From positions 558,001 through 622,000 of the forward strand of contig NZ_JAIWNB010000001.1 in assembly GCF_020215705.1 (NCBI RefSeq): DNA of 64,000 bases, written 5' to 3'. The translations under genes and the position numbers were made by a program. Below the pieces are notes generated by a model, which was not told the origin of the DNA, did no database searches, and was given only the letters and a program-made list of their open reading frames with translations. Source of the stretch: Nonomuraea aurantiaca (lineage in GTDB: Bacteria > Actinomycetota > Actinomycetes > Streptosporangiales > Streptosporangiaceae). Below, piece after piece: positions 16,472-23,013 of the stretch. Position 1 is the first letter of the stretch; every line of letters starts with the position of its first letter.

Positions 16472-16489
16472 CCGGCCTCGCGTGGCCGG
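16472..16489. terminator. Small GC hairpin between convergent genes
   Basis: CCGGCC, loop TCGCGT, GGCCGG lie in the 30-base gap between two convergent stops. There is no U-tract, so this is a plausible but weak bidirectional terminator. Confidence 0.35.
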
Positions 16490-16494
16490 GAGGC

Positions 16495-17214
16495 TCAGGC
16501 GAAGCGTTCGATCGTGACGGGGATCAGGCCCTGCTCGCGGATCACCTGCCGGTGGTGGTGGAGCAGCACCCCGATGGTGGACTCCGGGCCGGCCCCCAGG
16601 CGTACGGTCATGTCCAGGCACCAGGCGATCCCCGGCCCGATCCGGCGCATCTCCCAGGTGAAGGTGTGACCCTCGGCGGTCACCGTCGCCGTGCCGACCA
16701 CGCGGGCCAGGGGGTCCGCGGGGTCGGCTACCGGCTCCAGCCTCAGGGCCGACCGCACGTTCGCCAGGCCATCCCCGCCGAGCTCCCCGGCGAACAGGAC
16801 GCGGTAGCGGCGCGATCCCGTCGCGCCCAGGTCAAGCGGGGCGGCGGCCGGCAACGGCTGGCGTTCGCGGAACAGGGTGCGGATCTCCGCCGCTGGTGGC
16901 AGCTCGCCCCCGCCGCACGCCTTGTAGGCGTCACTCGCGTCGTGACGGCTCACCGCGATCACCCGCGAACGCAGCAGGGCGTCGGTACGGAGGTTGCGGC
17001 TCGTCGCGGACGAATCACCCCACGCACCGGTCGCCGACGACCACTCGACGCCGTCGATTCCGGCCGCGGTGTAGTCGTCGCAGAGCACGAACTCCTCCAC
17101 CAGGATCCCTAGAGGCGGCACTCCACGGTCTCTGTCTTCCGGCGTGGCGAAGATCAGGTAGTGGTCCAGCGAGGCGTCGTCCGCGCCGCCGGCCCTCTGC
17201 ACACCATCTGACAT
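16495..17214 (-). CDS. Conserved-looking protein of unknown function
   Basis: A 239-residue protein I do not recognise. It has no signal peptide or membrane helix and appears cytoplasmic, with an acidic first half (VEEFVLCDDY) and a histidine cluster LLHHHRQVI near the C-terminus. GGAGG is eight bases before the ATG at 17214; a GTG at 17217 is an alternative. Codon use matches its neighbours, so the gene looks real. It is not in an operon. Confidence 0.65.
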   Translation of the reverse strand: MSDGVQRAGGADDASLDHYLIFATPEDRDRGVPPLGILVEEFVLCDDYTAAGIDGVEWSSATGAWGDSSATSRNLRTDALLRSRVIAVSRHDASDAYKACGGGELPPAAEIRTLFRERQPLPAAAPLDLGATGSRRYRVLFAGELGGDGLANVRSALRLEPVADPADPLARVVGTATVTAEGHTFTWEMRRIGPGIAWCLDMTVRLGAGPESTIGVLLHHHRQVIREQGLIPVTIERFA

Positions 17215-17262
17215 CACGTGATCCTCCGAGCTAGGTGTTACGGGATCTCTGTGAGCGATCGC

Positions 17263-17376
17263 CTAGCCGACACGAGCCCGAGGGCCCCATGTCCAGCTCT
17301 GGTTCGTGCTGCCCGGATCGCAGGGCGAGCCGAAGACCTGGCCCTTGTCGTTGCTGTTCAGGCAGGTCGCCGGTGA
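17263..17376 (-). pseudogene. Fragment of a ricin-B-type lectin domain
   Basis: The minus-strand frame ending at 17263 encodes ATCLNSNDKGQVFGSPCD and then NQSWTW, the cysteine pair and QxW pattern of the last repeat of a ricin-type beta-trefoil. No start, signal peptide or remaining repeats are present. It appears to be the 3' tip of a lost secreted carbohydrate-binding protein, abutting a TnpB fragment on the other strand. Confidence 0.5.
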
Positions 17377-17380
17377 TAAC

Positions 17381-17506
17381 CAGGAAACCTTCCTCTGCAC
17401 ATCGTGTGGCTTCGCTGAGCACGCCGATGTCAACGCGGCTCGCAACATCGCCGCACGTGGCGTTGCGAGCTGGGCAGTGAGTCACGCTGCCGACGACGCG
17501 GCCTGA
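17381..17506 (+). pseudogene. C-terminal fragment of an IS200/IS605-type TnpB
   Basis: The segment around FLCTSCGFAEHADVNAARNI is the second CxxC of the TnpB zinc ribbon followed by the conserved HADxNAARNI helix. The RuvC core and the first CxxC are missing, so this is only the last 40 or so residues of a guide-RNA-dependent nuclease. It ends at 17506 in the gap between two real genes. Confidence 0.7.
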
Positions 17507-17554
17507 ACCGTCGAATCCATCGACGACGAAGAGCTGCAAGCTCGGTCGTTTACT

Positions 17555-18169
17555 TTACGGCCGAGAAGCTGACAGCCACCCCATCCGCTGGGCCGTACGG
17601 ATGGCTTCGAGGCGGTTCTGGGCGTTCAGCTTGGTCATCGCGCTGGACAGGTAGTTGCGTACGGTCCCCTCGGTGAGGTGCAGTTCGGCCGCGATCCGGA
17701 TGATCGTCGCGCCGTCGGCGGCCAGCTGTAAGGCGTCCCGTTCGCGGTCGGTCAGGGGGCTGTCTCCGGCGGCCATCGCGGCCGCGGCCAGCTCGGCGTC
17801 CAGGTAGCGGCCGCCGGACTGCACCTTGCGTATCGCCATGGCCAGCTCCTCGGCCGAGGCGTCCTTGCCGAGGAATCCGCTCACCCCGGCCGCCATCGCC
17901 CTGCGCAGGTAGCCGGGCCGCCCCAGGCTGGTCAGGATGACGATCTTGCACATGGAGCTGATCTGCTCCGCCGCGCTCAGCCCGTCCATGCCGGGCATCT
18001 CGATGTCGAGTACGGCCACGTCGGGGCGGTGTTCGACGACGGCGGCCAGCACCTCGTCACCCCGGCCGACCTGGGCGATCACCTCGATGCCCGCCTCCAG
18101 GTCGAGCAGGGCCGCGAGGGCGCCGCGGACCAGGTGCTCGTCGTCGGCCAGCAGTACACGCGTCGTCAT
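17555..18169 (-). CDS. NarL/FixJ-family response regulator
   Basis: A 204-residue regulator with receiver acidic pair D9-D10, phospho-acceptor D55 in AVLDIEMPG and the conserved Lys in GFLGKDAS. The LuxR-type HTH reads LTDRERDALQLAADG, then TVRNYLSSAMTKL. It overlaps the upstream kinase stop by four bases (ATGA) and is the last gene of a kinase-kinase-regulator operon. It is of the DesR/LiaR type common next to membrane stress systems; targets are not visible. Confidence 0.9.
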   Translation of the reverse strand: MTTRVLLADDEHLVRGALAALLDLEAGIEVIAQVGRGDEVLAAVVEHRPDVAVLDIEMPGMDGLSAAEQISSMCKIVILTSLGRPGYLRRAMAAGVSGFLGKDASAEELAMAIRKVQSGGRYLDAELAAAAMAAGDSPLTDRERDALQLAADGATIIRIAAELHLTEGTVRNYLSSAMTKLNAQNRLEAIRTAQRMGWLSASRP

Positions 18170-19326
18170 GCCGGAACCGCCGCCCTGAGCAGGTAGGCCC
18201 CGTCGTCCGTACGTGCTGCCGACAGCGTGCCGCCCGCGGCGCTGACCCGCTGCGACAGGCCGCCGAGCCCGTCCGGCGCGTGGTCGTTCACCGGCCCGTC
18301 GACCCCGTCGTTGGACATCTCCAGCACCCCACCCTCGATCGTTATCGTGCAATGTCCGGCTTTGCTGTGTTTGAGGATGTTGGTCGCGCCTTCGCGGACC
18401 ACGGTGGCCAGCAGCGTGCGGGTCTCGGCGGTCAGCGAGACCGTGTCCGCCCGGACGACGCAGCGTACGTCCGCCGCCTCCAGCACCGCCCGCACGCTGG
18501 CGAGGACCTCGTCGAGGTCCACGGCCCGATAGCTCTGTACGGTGGACCGCACCTCGCGCAGCGTCTGCCTGGCCAGGTCGCGTACCTCGAACATCTCGCC
18601 CGCCGCCGCCGAGGGATCCTCGCGCAGCGTCAGGGAGGCGGCCCCGGCCCTGGCCGAGATGTCGGCGAGGCTCTGGCCGAGCAGGTCGTTCAGGTCGCGG
18701 GCGAAGCGCAGCCGTTCCTCCGACACCGCGATCCTGGCCCTGGCCTCCTGGCCCTCGTGGGCGTCCCTGGCCACGCGCCACAGCCACAGGTTCACCAGGA
18801 CGCCGCCGGTGACGAGGCCGGTGAAGATGGTCTGGACGAGGAGGACCTGGATCTGGAACCCGGCGGCGAGCGTGACGTACGTGTTGAGGACCACGATCGA
18901 CCCGGCGCCCAGGACGAGGATGGTACGCCTGCGGACGAACGGGGCGAGCATTCCCAGCCACACCGGGATCGCCCAGACCAGCGCCAAGACGACCAGGGGC
19001 AGCGTGATGACCCCGGCGACCACCAGCAGCCCGGTCGGCCGCCGGCCGCCCCTGACGGCGATCCTGAACGGGCGGGTGGCCAGGCCGAGCAGGACCAGGA
19101 GCAGGACGGCCGCCCCTACCGTCAGGGCCGCGGGGAAGCCCGCACTCCACCGGACGTACAGCTCGAAGAGCCCGAGCAGGGCGAGCAGGTTGGCGACGTC
19201 GGCGGTGTAGACGATCAGCCAGCGCACCTTGTCGAGCCGGCTCGCCCGCCTGAGACGCACCAGGCTCGCCTGCCTGAGACGCACCCGGCTCGCCCCCCGG
19301 AAACGGCCGCCGCTCACCGCCCTCAT
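18166..19326 (-). CDS. Histidine-kinase homologue lacking the phospho-acceptor histidine
   Basis: A 386-residue NarL-type sensor kinase homologue. Five or six hydrophobic helices lie at about residues 38-180, then the dimerisation box ERLRFARDLNDLLGQSL and an HATPase domain with REGATNILKHS and GLGGLSQRV. In the expected DLHDLLGH signature the acceptor His is Asn213 and the second His is Gln, so it cannot autophosphorylate at the normal site. The adjacent paralogue keeps both His. It may be an ATP-binding regulatory partner that heterodimerises with the active kinase. An alternative is early decay, but the rest is well preserved. Confidence 0.85.
   Translation of the reverse strand: MRAVSGGRFRGASRVRLRQASLVRLRRASRLDKVRWLIVYTADVANLLALLGLFELYVRWSAGFPAALTVGAAVLLLVLLGLATRPFRIAVRGGRRPTGLLVVAGVITLPLVVLALVWAIPVWLGMLAPFVRRRTILVLGAGSIVVLNTYVTLAAGFQIQVLLVQTIFTGLVTGGVLVNLWLWRVARDAHEGQEARARIAVSEERLRFARDLNDLLGQSLADISARAGAASLTLREDPSAAAGEMFEVRDLARQTLREVRSTVQSYRAVDLDEVLASVRAVLEAADVRCVVRADTVSLTAETRTLLATVVREGATNILKHSKAGHCTITIEGGVLEMSNDGVDGPVNDHAPDGLGGLSQRVSAAGGTLSAARTDDGAYLLRAAVPA
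19239..19294. repeat. 24-bp tandem repeat inside the kinase-homologue gene
   Basis: Two near-identical 24-base units (19239-19262, 19263-19286) and a third partial unit beginning GGCTCGCC encode an eight-residue Arg/Leu repeat (ASRVRLRQ, ASLVRLRR) in the cytoplasmic N-terminus. The unit length keeps the frame, so copy-number change would alter only the length of this basic tail. Confidence 0.75.
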
Positions 19327-20447
19327 GCGGGCACCGCCGCCCGCAGCAGGAACTCGCCCCCGGGCGTGGCGGCCGTCGTGAACGAGCCGCCCGCGGCCGC
19401 CATGCGCTCGGCCAGCCCGCGCAGCCCGCTCCCGGCCCCGTTCAGGCCGCTGGTCGCGGGCCCGTGGACGCCGTCGTTGCGCATCTCCAGCACGCCACCG
19501 TCGATGACGATCGCGCAGCGCGTGGCCGTACTGTGCTTGAGCACGTTGGTGGCCCCCTCCCGCACCGCCCAGGCGAGCAGCGTACGGGCGGCGGGGGACA
19601 GGTCGTCGGTCCTGGCCTCGATGAGGCACCGCGCGCCCGCCGCCTCCAGCGCGGCGCGGACCCCGGCGAGCTCCTCGTCCAGGTCGAGCACCCGGTAGCC
19701 GTCCACGGCCACCTGCACCTCGGCGAGCGACTCCGCGGCCAGGCGGCGTACGTCGGCCATCTCGGCGGCCGCCTTGCCCGCGTCGATGGTGGCCAGCTTG
19801 GCGGCCAGCTCGCTCTTCAGCGTGAGGACGGACAGGCTGTGGCCGAGCAGGTCGTGCAGGTCTCGGGCGAAGCGCAGCCGCTCGTTCGACACGGCCAGGG
19901 TGGCCTTGGCCTCCCGGCTGTCGTACGCCTCCCTGATCGTCCACCACAGCCAGCGCCAGAGCATCATGGTGCCGGGCAGCAGCACGGCGGACAGCGTGAC
20001 GGAGAACAGGAGAGACGGCCACGGCCGGTCGCTGACCGCCGACACGTAGAAGGCGGTCAGCGCGACCAGCCCGGCGCCCACGCAGGCCGTCGCCCGGAGC
20101 GGGAGGTAGAGGGCGAGGACCGAGAGCCATAAAGACCCGGCCATCTCCCATGACCCGGCGGTGACGGAGGACGGCACGAGCGCCACCGCGGCGGCGGAGA
20201 AGAGCCCGCACGCGACCAGCTTCGCCGTGGGACGCGGCCGGTCGTCGTAGGCGTCGCGCAGGATCAGCGGGAGGAACGCCAGCGCGGCCAGCACGCACAC
20301 CTCGGCGGCCACCGCGTGCGGTACGGAGATCCCTCCCTCGCCGACCGAGGTGAGGACCAGCATCGAGAGCATGAAGCCCATCAGGGCGACCGTGGCGTCC
20401 ATCCAGTAGAGGAGGATCTTCTTCGCCGTCTCCGGACGGGTCGCCAT
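19323..20447 (-). CDS. NarL/DesK-type membrane sensor histidine kinase
   Basis: A 374-residue kinase with about six membrane helices in the first 165 residues, a coiled coil (REAYDSREAKATLAVSNE) and the intact box RLRFARDLHDLLGHSLSVL with the acceptor His. The HATPase domain has REGATNVLKHST and GLRGLAERM. The ATG at 20447 has a GGAGGGG SD. It is the first gene of the operon; its stop overlaps the start of the His-less paralogue. It is probably the catalytic member that phosphorylates the regulator at 17555. Confidence 0.9.
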   Translation of the reverse strand: MATRPETAKKILLYWMDATVALMGFMLSMLVLTSVGEGGISVPHAVAAEVCVLAALAFLPLILRDAYDDRPRPTAKLVACGLFSAAAVALVPSSVTAGSWEMAGSLWLSVLALYLPLRATACVGAGLVALTAFYVSAVSDRPWPSLLFSVTLSAVLLPGTMMLWRWLWWTIREAYDSREAKATLAVSNERLRFARDLHDLLGHSLSVLTLKSELAAKLATIDAGKAAAEMADVRRLAAESLAEVQVAVDGYRVLDLDEELAGVRAALEAAGARCLIEARTDDLSPAARTLLAWAVREGATNVLKHSTATRCAIVIDGGVLEMRNDGVHGPATSGLNGAGSGLRGLAERMAAAGGSFTTAATPGGEFLLRAAVPA

Positions 20448-20582
20448 CTCACCCCTCCCTCGCCGATAAAAGCCACGTTGCTCGCAAAATCCTATGGCCG
20501 TCGGGGGAGCGGCGGGGTGAGGCGGGGGCATTCTCCGGGTGCCGTCCATTGTGTGGTGGTACGTAAGCGGATAATGGGACTT

Positions 20583-21497
20583 ATGAAGTTGCGGATCTTC
20601 ACCGAGCCCCAGCAGGGTGCCACTTACGACGGCCTGCTCACCGTCGCCCAGGCCACGGAACGGCTGGGCTTCGACGCGTTCTTCCGGTCCGACCATTACA
20701 TGCGCATCGGGGAAGGGGAACCGGGCCCCGGTTCGACCGACGCCTGGCTCACGCTGGCCGCGCTGGCCAGGGAGACCTCCACGATCAGGCTCGGCACACT
20801 GGTGAGCCCGGCCACGTTCCGGCTGCCGGCGCCGCTGGCCATCAGCGTCGCGCAGGTGGACCAGATGAGCGGCGGCCGGGTCGAGCTGGGCCTCGGCACC
20901 GGCTGGTTCGAGGAGGAGCACCGGGCGTACGGCATCCCGTTCCCGCCGGTGGGGGAGCGGTTCGGCCGGTTCGAGGAGCAGCTGGAGATCATCCTGGGGC
21001 TCTGGACGGCGGAGAAGACCTACTCCTTCGAGGGCAGGTACTACCGGCTCGTCGACTCCCCGGCGCTGCCCAAGCCGGTCCAGCGCCCGCACCCGCCGGT
21101 CATCATCGGGGGCGTCGGCGCCAAGCGCACGCCCCGGCTGGTGGCCGCCTTCGCCGACGAGTACAACGTGCCGTTCAGGACCCTGTCCGACACCGGCGCG
21201 GCCTATGACCGGGTGCGCGAGGCGAGCGCGGAGACCGGCCGTACCGTGCTCCTGTCGGCGGCGCAGACCGTCTGCGTCGGCCGCGACCAGGCCGAGATCG
21301 AACGTCGCGCGGCCGCCATCGGGCACGACCTGGCCGAGCTGCGCACGGGCGGTCTCGCGGGGACTCCGGCCGAGGTGGTCGACAAGATCGGCCGGTTCGG
21401 CGAGCTCGGTGCCGAGCGCGTCTACCTGCAGATCATGGACCTGTCCGACCTCGAACACCTGGAGCTGATCGCGGCCGAGGTACTGCCGCATGTGTGA
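20583..21497 (+). CDS. LLM-class F420-dependent oxidoreductase
   Basis: A 304-residue bacterial-luciferase-like TIM barrel. The N-terminus RIFTEPQQGATYD and FDAFFRSDHYMR, then LGTLVSPATFR, GRVELGLGTGWFEEEHRAYG and PVIIGGVGAKRTP, follow the F420-dependent group found in actinobacteria. ATG at 20583 aligns with family starts; an in-frame ATG at 20574 is an alternative, and SD support is weak for both. It likely reduces or oxidises a small organic substrate with F420. It runs in the same direction as the RNA repair pair but is separated from it by a promoter-like region. Confidence 0.87.
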   Translation: MKLRIFTEPQQGATYDGLLTVAQATERLGFDAFFRSDHYMRIGEGEPGPGSTDAWLTLAALARETSTIRLGTLVSPATFRLPAPLAISVAQVDQMSGGRVELGLGTGWFEEEHRAYGIPFPPVGERFGRFEEQLEIILGLWTAEKTYSFEGRYYRLVDSPALPKPVQRPHPPVIIGGVGAKRTPRLVAAFADEYNVPFRTLSDTGAAYDRVREASAETGRTVLLSAAQTVCVGRDQAEIERRAAAIGHDLAELRTGGLAGTPAEVVDKIGRFGELGAERVYLQIMDLSDLEHLELIAAEVLPHV

Positions 21498-21532
21498 CAT
21501 AGCCGTCAACGCCTGACATAACCGTTAGCGCC
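21495..21532 (+). repeat. Tandem 19-bp imperfect repeat upstream of the RNA repair operon
   Basis: TGACATAGCCGTCAACGCC (21495-21513) is followed directly by TGACATAACCGTTAGCGCC (21514-21532), with 16 of 19 bases the same. The first copy overlaps the stop codon of the LLM gene. The second ends 29 bases before the Hen1 GTG, over the expected promoter. It could be a two-site operator. Confidence 0.55.
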
Positions 21533-21561
21533 CCATTGTTGGACTGCGGCACACTTGGCCC

Positions 21562-23013
21562 GTGCTGCTGACCATGACGACCACCGCCGTACCCGCCACC
21601 GACCTGGGCTTTCTCCTGCACAAGCATCCGGATCGGGTGCAGGAGTTCGACCGGTCGTTCGGCACGGCCACGGTCTTCTACCCGGAGTCGGGCGAGGAGC
21701 GCTGCACGGCCGCGCTGCTGCTCGAGGTCGACCCGATCGCGCTGGTCCGGTCACGCGGCAAGAACTCGCCCGACTTCAGCCTGTCCCAGTACGTCAACGA
21801 CCGGCCCTACGCCGCCTCCTCGCTGCTGGCCGTGGCCCTGGGTGACGTCTTCCGCACCGCGCGGGCCGGGCGCTGCAAGGCCAGGCCGGAGCTGCCGGGC
21901 CGGCCGATGCCGCTGGAGATCCGGCTGCCCGCGCTGCCCTGCCGCGGCGGGCCCGAGCTGGCGGTCCGGCTGTTCGAGCCGCTCGGCTGGGCCGTCGAGG
22001 CGCGGGCCGTACCCCTGGACGAGGGTTTTCCCGAGTGGGGCGACTCGCGTTACGTCCGGCTGACGCTCAGCGGGACCGTCCGGCTGGCCGATGCGCTCAA
22101 TCACCTGTACGTGCTGCTGCCCGTGCTCGACGACGGCAAGCACTACTGGATCGCGCCCGACGAGGTCGACAAGCTGGTCAGGGCCGGTGAGGGCTGGCTG
22201 TACGGGCACCCGGAGCGCGGCCTGATCATGCGCCGCTACCTGGGGCGCCGCTGGGCGCTGGCCCGGACGGCGCTGGCCAGGCTGGCCGAGCTGGGCGACG
22301 AGACCGAGGAGCAGCTGGAGCCCGCGGTCGACGAGGACGCGGCGGCGGGGGAGACCGCGGCCGACGAGGCGGCGGCCGCAGAGGCCGAGGCCCAGGGCGA
22401 GGCGCCGGAGGTCAAGCCGAAGGCGCTCAACGTCAGGCGGCGTGAGGCCGTACTGGAGACCCTGGAGGAGCTCGGCGCGACCAGCGTGCTCGACCTCGGT
22501 TGCGGGCAGGGCGAGCTGGTCGGCGCGCTGCTGGCCAGGCCCCGGTTCGCCAGGGTCGCCGGGATGGACGTCTCGGCGATGGCGCTCACCATCGCCGCGC
22601 GCAAGCTCAGGCTGGACCGGATGCCCGACAGCAAGCGGGCCAGGCTGACGCTGTTCCAGGGCGCGCTCACCTACACCGACAAGCGGCTGTCCGGCTATGA
22701 CGCGGCCGTGCTCATGGAGGTGATCGAGCACGTCGACCCGCCGCGCCTGGCGGCGCTCGAACTCGTCGTGTTCGGCCACGCCCGGCCCCAGCACGTGCTC
22801 GTGACCACCCCGAACATCGAGTACAACCCCCGCTACGAGTTCCTGACCGGGCTGCGCCACCGCGACCACCGCTTCGAGTGGAGCCGCGCCGAGTTCGCCG
22901 CGTGGGCCTCGCGGGTGGCCGGCGATTACGGCTACCAGGTCACCTTCAAGCCTGTCGGCGACGACGACCCCGAGGTCGGGCCGCCTACCCAGATGGGAGT
23001 GTTCACCCGATGA
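21562..23013 (+). CDS. hen1: 3'-terminal RNA ribose 2'-O-methyltransferase Hen1
   Basis: A 483-residue protein. The bacterial-specific N-terminal domain (TDLGFLLHKHPDRVQEFD and KNSPDFSLSQYVNDRPYAASS) and an acidic Ala/Glu-rich linker are followed by a SAM methyltransferase domain with VLDLGCGQGELVGAL and the metal-binding set MEVIEHVDPPRL plus a later His. Hen1 methylates the 2'-OH of the broken RNA 3' end so the repaired RNA resists recleavage. GTG at 21562 gives the family N-terminus MLLT and has no SD, suggesting leaderless expression. It overlaps pnkp by ATGA. Confidence 0.93.
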   Translation: MLLTMTTTAVPATDLGFLLHKHPDRVQEFDRSFGTATVFYPESGEERCTAALLLEVDPIALVRSRGKNSPDFSLSQYVNDRPYAASSLLAVALGDVFRTARAGRCKARPELPGRPMPLEIRLPALPCRGGPELAVRLFEPLGWAVEARAVPLDEGFPEWGDSRYVRLTLSGTVRLADALNHLYVLLPVLDDGKHYWIAPDEVDKLVRAGEGWLYGHPERGLIMRRYLGRRWALARTALARLAELGDETEEQLEPAVDEDAAAGETAADEAAAAEAEAQGEAPEVKPKALNVRRREAVLETLEELGATSVLDLGCGQGELVGALLARPRFARVAGMDVSAMALTIAARKLRLDRMPDSKRARLTLFQGALTYTDKRLSGYDAAVLMEVIEHVDPPRLAALELVVFGHARPQHVLVTTPNIEYNPRYEFLTGLRHRDHRFEWSRAEFAAWASRVAGDYGYQVTFKPVGDDDPEVGPPTQMGVFTR

